Shown here: positions 52,396 through 61,355 of the stretch, piece by piece
Numbering within the stretch: position 1 is the first letter of the stretch
Layout: every line of letters begins with the position of its first letter
Origin: Pantoea sp. alder81
GTDB taxonomy: Bacteria > Pseudomonadota > Gammaproteobacteria > Enterobacterales > Enterobacteriaceae
Assembly (NCBI RefSeq): GCF_020179835.1
Contig: NZ_JAIUDA010000011.1
Coordinates: 55,200-119,199 of the forward strand
Direction of reading: 5' to 3'
DNA length: 64,000 bases
Program-made: the position numbers and the translations under genes
Notes under the pieces: model-generated
The model's input: only the letters and a program-made list of their open reading frames with translations
What the model was told of the DNA's origin: nothing
Databases searched by the model: none

Positions 52396-53124
52396 GTGAC
52401 TGTTAATGCAAAAGATATAGAATTTCTTGGCTTTGACGTGTTTGGCACCGTTGTTGACTGGCGTACTGGTGTAGCCAGGGCATCTGAACCCTTTTTACGT
52501 AAATATCATCTGGATGTAGATCCTTTCCTGTTTGCCGATGAATGGCGCTCACTCTACCAGCCAGCTATGGAAGAAGTACGTACTGGTCGTCGCGGATGGG
52601 TTAAGCTCGGCGTACTGAACAGGGAAAATCTGGAGGCTGTTCTTGCCAAACATAATGCTGAACTATCGGCGATCCCTCCCGCTGAACTCGATACACTGAA
52701 CGCAGCCTGGGAGAAACTCGATCCATGGCCAGATACAGTTGAAGGCTTGAACAGATTGAAAAAGCGCTTTTTCCTGGGCACGCTCTCCAACAGCCATATT
52801 GCAGGGATGGTGACGTTGGCTCGTTTTGCTCATCTTCCCTGGGATGCAATTTTAGGTGCAGAACTGGCCAGGAATTATAAGCCGAGACCTGAAACTTATC
52901 TGGTTTCTGCAGATGCAGCTGGCGTCAAGCCTTCACAGTTTGCTCTGGTCGCTGCCCATAATGATGACCTTTTAGCAGCAAAAGAAGCGGGCCTGAAAAC
53001 GATTTTTGTTTTCAGACGAACTGAACATGGCCCATCTCAGTCGATTGATCTTTCTGCTGAACACGACTGGGACTACGTTGCGGAAGATATGATTGATCTG
53101 GCCAACATTCTGAACTGCCCGTAA
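52396..53124 (+). CDS. HAD-IA hydrolase, haloacid dehalogenase type II-like
   Basis: A 242-residue HAD hydrolase. Motif I is FDVFGTVVDW (nucleophile Asp about residue 14), motif II is the Ser/Asn pair in LGTLSNSHI, the Lys is in NYKPRPETY, and motif IV is the HNDDLLAAKEAGL region. This group is annotated as (S)-2-haloacid dehalogenase, but many members act on phosphate esters. Placed in a sugar catabolic locus, a phosphatase role is as likely. It diverges from kinase 1 and has GGAGG before the start. Confidence 0.8.
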   Translation: MTVNAKDIEFLGFDVFGTVVDWRTGVARASEPFLRKYHLDVDPFLFADEWRSLYQPAMEEVRTGRRGWVKLGVLNRENLEAVLAKHNAELSAIPPAELDTLNAAWEKLDPWPDTVEGLNRLKKRFFLGTLSNSHIAGMVTLARFAHLPWDAILGAELARNYKPRPETYLVSADAAGVKPSQFALVAAHNDDLLAAKEAGLKTIFVFRRTEHGPSQSIDLSAEHDWDYVAEDMIDLANILNCP

Positions 53125-53130
53125 TCCTGT

Positions 53131-53153
53131 AGCGCCGGTGCTTCCGGCGCTTG
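53131..53153 (+). terminator. Hairpin terminator after HAD gene
   Basis: AGCGCCGG/CCGGCGCT stem with a 5-base loop and a TTGCTT tail, 7 bases after the stop codon. Confidence 0.65.
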
Positions 53154-53292
53154 CTTAATTACCGTCATTACTTCCCCCCCCCCCTGATTCATCATTCCCA
53201 CGGTTAACATCGTTCCGGACCTCAGAGCCTGCTTAATCGGCTGACGTAAAGTACGTGATATCAGACTGCAACATCATTGTTCAAATAAAAAA

Positions 53293-53322
53293 CGCACCGT
53301 TTCAAAGGTGCGCTTTTGTTTT
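53293..53322. terminator. Terminator between convergent genes
   Basis: CGCACC/GGTGCG stem with an 8-base loop followed by CTTTTGTTTTT on the plus side and preceded by an A run, so it can serve both directions. Confidence 0.75.
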
Positions 53323-53342
53323 TAAATATTTTAAGTCAGATA

Positions 53343-54716
53343 CTAACCTTCAGTTTCAGGCGAGACTATTTTTTCAGCGAAAGAACTGCTTATCTTCTGC
53401 CGATCGAGTATTACAAGTGTAATGGCAGACATCATCATCGCCCCTCCGACAACAAACATCGCGACCTCATAACCACCAGTTGTATCTTTAAGGAACCCGG
53501 TGACAAACGAAGCCACGAATCCTGCAAAGTTTCCAATTGAACCAATCAGGGCGATACCCGCAGCCGCTGTTACGCCAGACAGGAAGCGCGCCGGAATTGA
53601 CCAGAACACAGGAAATGCCGCAAAAATACAGCTGGCGGTGACAGTAATTACGGCGATGGTGGCTGTTGGAGAACCCGCATAAAGTGCAAGCGGAACTGAA
53701 ATGGCTCCAATTGCCGCCGGCAAAGCAACATGCCAGATAGCAATCCCTTTTTTGTGCACATAGTGAGACCACAACAGAAGTGCCGCTGCGGCTGGAAGGT
53801 ATGGAACCGCTGTAAGCAGACCGCGATCCAACACGGTAAGCGGAGCACCTATAACTTTTTCGAAGCCTGAGATGATGGTAGGCAGGAAGAATGCCAGGGC
53901 ATAGAACCCATACACCAGACCAAAATAGACCAGTCCCAGCGCCCATACACGACCATTGGTAAAGGCATCACGGACACGAGGATGTACACCTTTATTACCT
54001 TTTGCAGCATCTTCACGTTCAAGCTCGCGAGTTAACCACTCAGCTTCTTCCTTTGTTAACCATTTCGCATCAGCTGGCTTATCTGTGAGATAGAAGAAGG
54101 CAGCGATACCAACGAGGATCGCAGGAATGGAAACGCCAAGGAACATGACGCGCCAACCTTCAAGGCCGAACAGCCCATGAGCATTAATCAGCATGCTCGC
54201 AATCGGCGCACCAAAAACAGTTGTTAGGGGCTGTGCTACGTAAAATGTGGCCAGAATTTTTGCTCGATGGCGTGAGGGTACCCACACGCTCAGGAAGAAA
54301 ATAGCTCCCGGAAAAAAACCGGCTTCTGCTACGCCTAGCAGGAAACGTAGCGCTACAAGCTGTTCGTAATTCTGAACCCAGGTGAACAGCATAGATACGA
54401 TCCCCCAGGAAACCATAATCCTGGAGAGCCAGCGTCTGGCTCCAAATTTGTTAAGCAGTACGTTATTGGGCACTTCAAGCAAGATATACGCGATAAAGAA
54501 GATCCCTGAAGCCATTCCAAACTGGGCAGCAGTTAGAGATAAATCAGAGTTAAGGCCATTTGGTCCAGCAAAACCTATTGCCACGCGATCCATGTAGTTG
54601 ATGAAAAACATCAGAGCCACAAACGGCACGAGCCTGATCATGATTTTCTTAATCGCTGATTTTTCAATTTGTGCGCTGTCTACAGTGCCAACTGAGCTTG
54701 ATTTTATATTAGACAT
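53343..54716 (-). CDS. MFS transporter, anion:cation symporter (ACS) family
   Basis: A 457-residue major facilitator. The N-terminal pattern NYMDRVAIGFAGP and the RFLLGVAEAGFFPGAIFFLS segment are typical of the ACS group, which imports organic anions such as sugar acids, tartrate or phthalate. It has 12 hydrophobic segments and a hydrophilic centre. It lies between the kinase and isomerase operons, so it probably imports the starting compound of the locus, which by family would be acidic. Confidence 0.83.
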   Translation of the reverse strand: MSNIKSSSVGTVDSAQIEKSAIKKIMIRLVPFVALMFFINYMDRVAIGFAGPNGLNSDLSLTAAQFGMASGIFFIAYILLEVPNNVLLNKFGARRWLSRIMVSWGIVSMLFTWVQNYEQLVALRFLLGVAEAGFFPGAIFFLSVWVPSRHRAKILATFYVAQPLTTVFGAPIASMLINAHGLFGLEGWRVMFLGVSIPAILVGIAAFFYLTDKPADAKWLTKEEAEWLTRELEREDAAKGNKGVHPRVRDAFTNGRVWALGLVYFGLVYGFYALAFFLPTIISGFEKVIGAPLTVLDRGLLTAVPYLPAAAALLLWSHYVHKKGIAIWHVALPAAIGAISVPLALYAGSPTATIAVITVTASCIFAAFPVFWSIPARFLSGVTAAAGIALIGSIGNFAGFVASFVTGFLKDTTGGYEVAMFVVGGAMMMSAITLVILDRQKISSSFAEKIVSPETEG

Positions 54717-55203
54717 GGTACCCCCAATTACTTGGATGCTTACTCATTTAATAAGGCTCAACATGAGTGAGTCACACTTGATTTTCTGATTTACGGGCTC
54801 TAACGCAGAGGTTTCCCTGAATTAAGGCAACGCGATAAAAGGGCCGAATTTCTGCTCTTATAGCTCAGAGGCTGACTTTAAGACTCTTAACCGGAACCCT
54901 TACATATGATTAGGTATTGCGCATATGTTATAGGTCAGTTAACGCCTTATTAATAGTGATCCGGCTCACGCATCAATCAGCCTGTAGATAACTCAATGTT
55001 TTTCGCTATTTTTTGTGACAAGAATCTTCTTTTGTAAGTGTTATCGTTTAGCTTCGCTCACAAACAAAAGAACACAATCAATTCACATGAACAGGACGAA
55101 CGGCTATCATTCCACCTGAAGAAGAAGAAATGGTGTTTGGAAAGATGGGGGGTACAGGAAAGAGCCACCAGCCGTATATTGACTGGCAGCTGACTAAACG
55201 TGA
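54717..55203. other. Gap with a possible operator and no gene
   Basis: 487 bases. TTCACATGAACA at 55082-55093 differs by one base from the shared TTCATATGAACA motif. A short frame 55091-55207 reads GGTGKSHQPYIDWQLTKRD before its stop but has no start, so it may be a gene relic. Nothing else supported. Confidence 0.4.
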
Positions 55204-56205
55204 CTAACTGTGCCCCATTACAGAATGGGGTACATAGTGTTCTTCGAGAATGCGAATTTCTTCGTCTGAAAGTTCAATATCTAATGCAGCAATAGCATCA
55301 TTGAGTTGATCTGGGCGGGAGACACCGACGATTGGCGATGATACCTCAGGCTTTCTTAATACCCATGCAAGTGCTATCTGAGCCATTGGCACACCCCGCT
55401 CATCAGCGACCTGACTGACTGACCGGATAACCCTGTTATCAGCTTCAATAGTATTGCTAAAGAGTTTTTTATTGATCTCATCTGTATTTGAACGCTGGGT
55501 TTCGGTACCCACCGGCCGTGCAAGTTTTCCTCTTGCCAGAGGACTCCAGGTCATTAATCCTACCCCCTGATCTTTACACAGTGGGATCATCTCGCGTTCT
55601 TCTTCGCGGTACAGCAGGTTCACGTAGTTTTGCATTGAAACAAACGTGGTCCATCCGTTCTTACGCGCAATTTCCTGTGCTTTGGCGAACTGCCAAGCGT
55701 ACATTGATGATGCACCGATATACCTCACCTTGCCGGATTTAACCAGGTCATGCATCACTTCCATAGTTTCTTCAATCGGTGTGTCATAATCCCAACGGTG
55801 TAACTGATACAAATCGATGTAATCCGTCCCCAGCCTCTTCAGACTTTCATCAACAGCGCTCAGTACTGCTTTACGTGACAATCCGGCAATATTTTTTCCT
55901 GCGCTGGCGGGTGAGATCCCCCCTTCTGGAGGAAAGAATGCTTTTGTGGCAATTACAACTTCCTGCCTGCGGGTAAATTCTTTAACGAGCTTACCAACGA
56001 TCACTTCTGATGTACCTGCAGAATAACTATTGGATGTATCAAAGAAAGTCATACCATTCTCTACAGCTTGACGAAATATCGGTCGCGCTTCCTCCTCTCC
56101 AATAGTCCATGGATGAGCACCGGATTTAGGATCACCGAATGTCATACATCCAAGACACAGGCGCGAGACATCTAATCCAGTCCTGCCCAATTTATTATAT
56201 TTCAT
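55204..56205 (-). CDS. Aldo/keto reductase (YajO-like)
   Basis: A 333-residue NADPH-dependent aldo/keto reductase. The catalytic tetrad is visible: Asp and Tyr in FFDTSNSYSAG, Lys in ATKAFF, His in YQLHRWD. The N-terminal KYNKLGRTGLDVSRLCLG and the C-terminal PIVGVSRPDQL are typical. It would reduce an aldehyde or ketose, or run in reverse on a polyol. It lies between the transporter and the isomerase operon on the minus strand. Confidence 0.85.
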   Translation of the reverse strand: MKYNKLGRTGLDVSRLCLGCMTFGDPKSGAHPWTIGEEEARPIFRQAVENGMTFFDTSNSYSAGTSEVIVGKLVKEFTRRQEVVIATKAFFPPEGGISPASAGKNIAGLSRKAVLSAVDESLKRLGTDYIDLYQLHRWDYDTPIEETMEVMHDLVKSGKVRYIGASSMYAWQFAKAQEIARKNGWTTFVSMQNYVNLLYREEEREMIPLCKDQGVGLMTWSPLARGKLARPVGTETQRSNTDEINKKLFSNTIEADNRVIRSVSQVADERGVPMAQIALAWVLRKPEVSSPIVGVSRPDQLNDAIAALDIELSDEEIRILEEHYVPHSVMGHS

Positions 56206-56297
56206 ACTTTCTCCGGTTAACGACTTATTTTAGATTGATGATTAATCACGAATCTTCAAATGATTTTCAATATTGACATTGAGCGGAAAATTTATTT

Positions 56298-56314
56298 ATT
56301 GAATATAATTCAAT
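56298..56314. promoter_or_regulatory. Inverted repeat upstream of the aldo/keto reductase
   Basis: Seven-base arms ATTGAAT/ATTCAAT around ATA, 93 bases before the reductase start; a further ATTGAATTATTC copy follows at 56320-56331. Confidence 0.4.
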
Positions 56315-56587
56315 GTTAAATTGAATTATTCACAACGTTCCCCATTCACTTCCTCACCCTGCTAACCCTTCAAAACAATAATCCTCATCATCTCCAAGAG
56401 TTACGTTAATCATACTTTTGATTTTAGGTTGGAAGAGCCACCAAATGAACATGCACTTAACACTTGAATCATTAAACCCAATTTAAAAAGCGACTCACAA
56501 GACCGATTTAGATGAATTTAGTATGTTTTGTGACCTTAATCATATTGCTATCTCTTAAATAGCTTACTCAGCAATAATTGTAGCCTT

Positions 56588-56602
56588 GTTCATATGAACA
56601 CT
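56588..56602. promoter_or_regulatory. Shared operator candidate, rpiB-tal-tkt promoter
   Basis: The perfect palindrome GTTCATATGAAC followed by ACT; 13 bases (56590-56602) are identical to the site before kinase 1. It lies 52 bases before the isomerase start. A SorC-type regulator encoded at the end of this operon is the obvious candidate binder. Confidence 0.55.
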
Positions 56603-56653
56603 GTATGCTCACATGATACAACCTATCACTCACTACTTAACAGGCTGAATTTT

Positions 56654-57100
56654 ATGAAAATAGCAATAGGTGCTGATGATGCTGCGACAGAGATGAAAAA
56701 TGCCGTCAAGGCTTTTCTGGTAGAAAAAGGTATTGAAGTAGCTGATTTCAGCCATGACTTACCAGGTAATGCCCAAATTTATCCTGACATAGCTCATAAT
56801 CTCGCAACGGCAGTTGCTGCAGGCGACTTTGATCGCGGAATACTGGTGTGCGGCACCGGTATTGGAATGGCTATTGTGGCAAATAAGGTTAGAGGTATCA
56901 GAGCTGCTCAAGTACATGACAATTATTCTGCCGAACGATCCCGTAAAAGCAATGACGCACAAATTATGACGATGGGTGCACGGGTTATTGGTATTGAGCT
57001 TGCGAAATCTCTAGTGCAAATCTGGCTTGATTCAGAATTTGAAGCCGGACGTTCTGCCTCAAAGGTTGAACGTATTAATTTCTATGATGATGAAAAATAA
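56654..57100 (+). CDS. RpiB/LacA/LacB family sugar-phosphate isomerase
   Basis: A 148-residue isomerase that interconverts aldose and ketose phosphates. The catalytic Cys66 lies in GILVCGTGIGMAI, and the SRKSNDAQIMTMGARVIG segment is conserved. In RpiB of E. coli a His follows Asp in GCDHVG; here it is Asp-Asp (GADDAA), so the substrate is probably not ribose 5-phosphate. Relatives act on erythrulose 4-phosphate. I start it at 56654, where RpiB proteins begin; an upstream ATG at 56594 would add 20 residues and cut into the palindrome. Heads an operon with transaldolase and transketolase. Confidence 0.82.
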   Translation: MKIAIGADDAATEMKNAVKAFLVEKGIEVADFSHDLPGNAQIYPDIAHNLATAVAAGDFDRGILVCGTGIGMAIVANKVRGIRAAQVHDNYSAERSRKSNDAQIMTMGARVIGIELAKSLVQIWLDSEFEAGRSASKVERINFYDDEK

Positions 57101-57141
57101 TTATTCCATCCTATCTTTTAACTCTCATCTCGAAGGTGAAA

Positions 57142-58116
57142 ATGAGCCAGTTAGATGAATTAAAAAAAATGACGGTTGTTGTGGCAGACAGTGGCGATTT
57201 TGAAGCTGTTTCTCAATTTAAACCCGAAGATGCTACCACCAACCCATCTCTTATCCTTAAGGCTGCTGAGATTTCTCACTATCAGAATCTGATTGATGAT
57301 GCGATAAAATATGCTGTTTCCCAAGGTGGCTCTGACCAGACACGGTTGATTAACGCATCAGATAAACTGGCAGTGAATTTTGGTTTAGAGTTATTAAAAG
57401 TGGTTCCAGGCAGAGTTTCAACCGAGGTAGACGCCCGCTTCTCATTTGACCGCGGAATGAGCCTTTCTAAAGCCAGAAAACTCATAAGAATGTACGAAGA
57501 ACAAGGTATTGACCGCTCACGCATTCTTATTAAGCTCGCCGCAACTTGGCAGGGCATCAGAGCTGCCGAAGAACTCGAACGTGAAGGCATCAACTGCAAT
57601 CTGACCCTCATATTCTCATTTGCACAGGCCAGAGCATGTGCGGAAGCAGGTGTATATCTCATTTCTCCATTCGTTGGCAGGATCACTGACTGGTACCAGG
57701 CGCGTTCGACGTCAAATTCTTATGACGTTGCCAGTGATAAAGGCGTTAAGTCCGTAACTCAAATCTACAATTACTTCAAAGAACGACGTTACCCTACCAT
57801 TATTATGGGGGCGAGTTTCCGCCGCACAGACCAGATCGTAGCTATTGCCGGCTGCGACAGATTGACGATTTCCCCTGGACTGCTTGAAGTGTTGAAAGCG
57901 TCCAACGCACCTTTAAATCGCATGCTAACCCCTGAAGTTCCTTACCGAGATCGACCATCAGCGATGACTGAGGCTGAATTTTACTGGGAACACCATTCAG
58001 ACGCCATGGCAGTTGAGAAACTGGCAGAGGGTATCAGACAATTTGGTGTTGATCAGATCAAGCTTGAATTAATGATTAAGGAACGATTTAACGAGGTAGA
58101 AGCACAAAATGTCTGA
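57142..58116 (+). CDS. Transaldolase
   Basis: A 324-residue class I transaldolase of the TalA/TalB type. The Schiff-base Lys lies in ILIKLAATWQG (about residue 132), with DATTNPSL near the N-terminus and ISPFVGRITDWY. It moves a dihydroxyacetone unit between sugar phosphates; erythrose 4-phosphate is one of its substrates. AAGGTG precedes the ATG. It starts 41 bases after the isomerase gene and overlaps the transketolase gene by eight bases. Confidence 0.9.
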   Translation: MSQLDELKKMTVVVADSGDFEAVSQFKPEDATTNPSLILKAAEISHYQNLIDDAIKYAVSQGGSDQTRLINASDKLAVNFGLELLKVVPGRVSTEVDARFSFDRGMSLSKARKLIRMYEEQGIDRSRILIKLAATWQGIRAAEELEREGINCNLTLIFSFAQARACAEAGVYLISPFVGRITDWYQARSTSNSYDVASDKGVKSVTQIYNYFKERRYPTIIMGASFRRTDQIVAIAGCDRLTISPGLLEVLKASNAPLNRMLTPEVPYRDRPSAMTEAEFYWEHHSDAMAVEKLAEGIRQFGVDQIKLELMIKERFNEVEAQNV

Positions 58117-60106
58117 TCGCAAAACACTCGCTAATGCCATTCGCGCGTTAAGTATGGATGCAGTGCAGAAAGCTAACTCGGGACATCCGGGTGCCCCAAT
58201 GGGCATGGCGGATATCGCTGAAGTGCTTTGGCGTGACTTCCTGAACCACAATCCGACTAACCCGCTGTGGGCAGATCGCGACCGCTTCGTGCTGTCAAAC
58301 GGTCACGGCTCCATGCTGATTTACAGCCTGCTGCACCTCACCGGTTACGATCTGCCGATGAGCGAGCTGCAGAACTTCCGTCAGCTGCACTCTAAAACTC
58401 CAGGCCACCCGGAATACGGCTATACCGCAGGCGTTGAAACCACCACCGGTCCACTGGGCCAGGGTATCGCTAACGCGGTGGGCTTCGCCATTGCTGAACG
58501 CACGCTGGCGGCGCAGTTCAACCGTCCTGGCCATGACATCGTAGACCACAACACCTACGTGTTCATGGGCGACGGCTGCATGATGGAAGGTATCTCACAC
58601 GAAGTGTGCTCCATCGCCGGCACCCTGAAGCTGGGTAAACTGGTTGCCTTCTATGATGACAACGGCATCTCTATCGACGGTCACGTGGATGGCTGGTTCA
58701 CCGACGACACCGCTGCACGTTTTGAAGCCTACGGCTGGCACGTGGTGCGTGGCGTGGACGGTCACGACGCAGACGCCATCAAGAAAGCCGTTGAAGAAGC
58801 CAAAGCGGTTTCTGACAAGCCTTCACTGCTGATGTGCAAAACCATCATCGGTTTCGGTTCACCGAACAAAGCCGGTACTCACGATTCGCACGGCGCACCG
58901 CTGGGCGACGACGAAATCGCATTGACCCGTAAGCAACTGGGCTGGAACCACGCACCGTTTGAAGTCCCTTCAGACATCTACGCACAGTGGGATGCCAAAG
59001 AAGCCGGTCAGGCAAAAGAAGCCGCATGGGATAAGAAGTTTGCAGCGTATGCGGCAGCACACCCTGAGCTGGCGGCTGAGTTCACACGTCGCATGAATCA
59101 CGAGCTGCCAGCGAACTGGGAAACCGAGTCTCAGAAGTTCATCGAACAACTGCAGGCTAACCCAGCTAAAATCGCCAGCCGTAAAGCGTCTCAGAACGCC
59201 ATCGAAGCCTTCGGTAAGATCCTGCCGGAATACATGGGCGGCTCTGCTGACCTGGCACCGAGCAACCTGACCATGTGGTCGGGCGCAAAGCCAATAAACG
59301 AAGACGCAGCAGGCAACTACATTCATTACGGCGTGCGCGAGTTTGGTATGACCGCAATCGCTAACGGTATTGCTCTACACGGTGGTTTCCTGCCGTACAC
59401 TGCGACTTTCCTGATGTTTATGGAATATGCCCGTAATGCCGTACGTATGGCTGCATTGATGCAAGTGCGTCAGGTAATGATTTATACCCATGACTCAATT
59501 GGTCTGGGTGAAGATGGCCCAACTCACCAGCCGGTTGAGCAGATGGCCAGCCTGCGCGTGACGCCAAACATGAGCCTGTGGCGCCCCTGTGACCAGGTTG
59601 AGTCAGCTGTAGCCTGGAAATATGCGATTGAACGCCTTAACGGCCCAACCGCACTGATCTTTTCACGCCAAAACCTCGCCCAACAGGATCGTACCACTGA
59701 GCAACTGGCTAACGTGGCGCGCGGCGGTTATGTGTTGAAAGACAGCGAAGGAACGCCTGAGCTAATCCTGATAGCTACAGGTTCAGAAGTCGAGCTTGCA
59801 GTTAATGCTTACAAACATCTGACTGCAGAAGGTATAAAAGTGCGCGTGGTTTCAATGCCATCAACGGATGCCTTTGACAAGCAAGATGCGACTTACCGTG
59901 AATCCGTGCTGCCAAAAACTGTGTCAAAACGCATTGCGATTGAGGCAGGTATTGCGGATTACTGGTTCAAATATACCGGTCTGAATGGCGCAATCATTGG
60001 TATGCGTTCATTCGGCGAGTCAGCTCCTGCTGACGTTCTGTTTGACGAATTTGGCATTACTACTGAAAACCTGATAAAAAAGGCTCAGTGTCTTCTGAAC
60101 GGTTAA
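58109..60106 (+). CDS. tkt: Transketolase
   Basis: A 665-residue thiamine-diphosphate enzyme that moves two-carbon units between sugar phosphates. GHPGAPMGMAD is near the N-terminus, the TPP/Mg motif MGDGCMMEGISHE is at about 153-165 with the downstream DDNGISIDG, and HDSIGLGEDGPTHQP is at about 461. Highly similar to E. coli TktA/TktB by eye. The central part (about 58200-59350) uses more biased, GC-rich codons than both ends. It forms an operon with isomerase and transaldolase and ends at a terminator. Confidence 0.93.
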   Translation: MSDRKTLANAIRALSMDAVQKANSGHPGAPMGMADIAEVLWRDFLNHNPTNPLWADRDRFVLSNGHGSMLIYSLLHLTGYDLPMSELQNFRQLHSKTPGHPEYGYTAGVETTTGPLGQGIANAVGFAIAERTLAAQFNRPGHDIVDHNTYVFMGDGCMMEGISHEVCSIAGTLKLGKLVAFYDDNGISIDGHVDGWFTDDTAARFEAYGWHVVRGVDGHDADAIKKAVEEAKAVSDKPSLLMCKTIIGFGSPNKAGTHDSHGAPLGDDEIALTRKQLGWNHAPFEVPSDIYAQWDAKEAGQAKEAAWDKKFAAYAAAHPELAAEFTRRMNHELPANWETESQKFIEQLQANPAKIASRKASQNAIEAFGKILPEYMGGSADLAPSNLTMWSGAKPINEDAAGNYIHYGVREFGMTAIANGIALHGGFLPYTATFLMFMEYARNAVRMAALMQVRQVMIYTHDSIGLGEDGPTHQPVEQMASLRVTPNMSLWRPCDQVESAVAWKYAIERLNGPTALIFSRQNLAQQDRTTEQLANVARGGYVLKDSEGTPELILIATGSEVELAVNAYKHLTAEGIKVRVVSMPSTDAFDKQDATYRESVLPKTVSKRIAIEAGIADYWFKYTGLNGAIIGMRSFGESAPADVLFDEFGITTENLIKKAQCLLNG

Positions 60107-60113
60107 AATACTG

Positions 60114-60146
60114 AATAATGAGCCCAAACGGGCTCATTATTATTTT
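60114..60146 (+). terminator. Terminator of the rpiB-tal-tkt operon
   Basis: AATAATGAGCCC/GGGCTCATTATT stem with a 4-base loop followed by ATTTT, 7 bases after the transketolase stop. Confidence 0.85.
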
Positions 60147-60365
60147 GAGCCGAGATTAACTGATCATTCTCCTTTATACAGTCAGATTTACCCACTAACT
60201 CCCGCCTTACTTGCAGCTCTACATTAAGGTCAGTCTGACATCTATGCTCTGTGTTCTTCATCGCCAATTTCGCAGCTAAATCGCGGCAGTTCTCCTTGAG
60301 ATTTGCTACTTCTGATACAATGTTCTTTTGCATTCAGCCTCAGGCAGGTGGAGAGTAACGTCATT

Positions 60366-61331
60366 ATGGAACAAGACATTCAGGCACAGGATTACGAGAT
60401 ACTGACTGAAATTGCTATCGCCTACTATCGTGACGAAGTGACACAGGAAGAGATTGCTAATAAGTTCGGCTTTTCGAGAATGAAGATTGGCCGTATGCTA
60501 AAAAAAGCGCGGGAAGAAGGCATTGTCGAGATCAATGTTAAATATCATCCTGTTTTCAGCACGCAGTTGGAAAAGCTTTTACTTGAACGTTTTCCCATCA
60601 GCCGGGCGTTAATTGCCATAGATCACAATGATGCCGATGAGCAACGTCGCCTTGTTGCAGCTATGGTCTCTAACTACCTGTCTGCAAACCTCAAGGACAA
60701 TATGATCGTTGCGGTCGGACAAGGACGCAATGTCGCGGCAGTTGCCGAGACGGTTTCCAGCACCATTCAACCGCGTAATACCCGTTTTATCTGTGGAATT
60801 GGCGGAACTCATCGACCGGGTGATGTAATAAACGCCGACCATATCAGTCGTCTACTTGCCCGTAAGTTCGGCGGTACCAGTGAATCTCTTTATGCACCGG
60901 CTTACGTCGAAAATGCGGAACTGAAATCCTTGTTCCTGCAAAACGGTACGGTTAAGGAAACGCTTGATCGCGCGCGAAAGGCTGACATAGCTCTGGTAGG
61001 CATTGGCGACATGAACAGTGACAGTTATATGGTGCAGTTAGGCTGGTTTACGCCTCAGGAAATTAATGACGCCAGCATCCGTTTAGGCGTTACCGGTGAT
61101 ATAGCGGGGTTTGATTTCTTCAACGCTCAGGGGCATCACGTGAATACAGTCATGGATGATCGTGTCATCGGTTTAAGCGCTGAAGAACTCAAACAAATCC
61201 CATGTGTAATCGCTATCGCTTCCGAGGGGACCAAAGCAATGGCTATCGTCGGCGCACTTCGCACTGGTGCGATAGACATCATCGCAACCAGTGCTAAAAA
61301 CGTCAGAACGCTGCTGAGTATCAGCCAATAA
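60366..61331 (+). CDS. SorC family sugar-binding transcriptional regulator
   Basis: A 321-residue regulator starting MEQDIQAQDYEILTEIAIAY. The helix-turn-helix is at about residues 20-45 (TQEEIANKFGFSRMKIGRML), followed by the SorC sugar-phosphate domain with VGQGRNVAAVAE, FICGIGGTHRPGD and LVGIGDM. These regulators respond to phosphorylated sugars, fitting control of the surrounding kinase, isomerase, transaldolase and transketolase genes. GGAGAG lies upstream of the ATG at 60366. It is probably transcribed from its own promoter in the 259-base gap after the tkt terminator. Confidence 0.85.
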   Translation: MEQDIQAQDYEILTEIAIAYYRDEVTQEEIANKFGFSRMKIGRMLKKAREEGIVEINVKYHPVFSTQLEKLLLERFPISRALIAIDHNDADEQRRLVAAMVSNYLSANLKDNMIVAVGQGRNVAAVAETVSSTIQPRNTRFICGIGGTHRPGDVINADHISRLLARKFGGTSESLYAPAYVENAELKSLFLQNGTVKETLDRARKADIALVGIGDMNSDSYMVQLGWFTPQEINDASIRLGVTGDIAGFDFFNAQGHHVNTVMDDRVIGLSAEELKQIPCVIAIASEGTKAMAIVGALRTGAIDIIATSAKNVRTLLSISQ

Positions 61332-61332
61332 T

Positions 61333-61355
61333 AAAAAGGCCTTTCGGCCTTTTTT
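61333..61355. terminator. Bidirectional terminator between sorC-type gene and kinase 2
   Basis: AAAAAGGC/GCCTTTTT stem with a 6-base centre and a T run, immediately after the regulator stop and touching the stop of the convergent kinase gene. Confidence 0.85.

Larger units (their letters stand above)
56206..56653. other. Divergent control region between aldo/keto reductase and isomerase operon
   Basis: 448 AT-rich bases without a gene. ATTGAAT-ATA-ATTCAAT, a perfect inverted repeat at 56298-56314, lies near the reductase. GTTCATATGAAC, a perfect 12-base palindrome at 56588-56599, lies near the isomerase. Confidence 0.5.

Noticed and set aside
53174..53184. Run of 11 C as a phase-variation tract
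   Set aside because: It lies between two terminators in non-coding DNA, so it cannot switch a frame; length may also be a sequencing effect.
55091..55207. Short frame with GGTGKS resembling a P-loop
   Set aside because: No start codon, only 38 codons, no hydrophobic strand before the motif; at most a relic.
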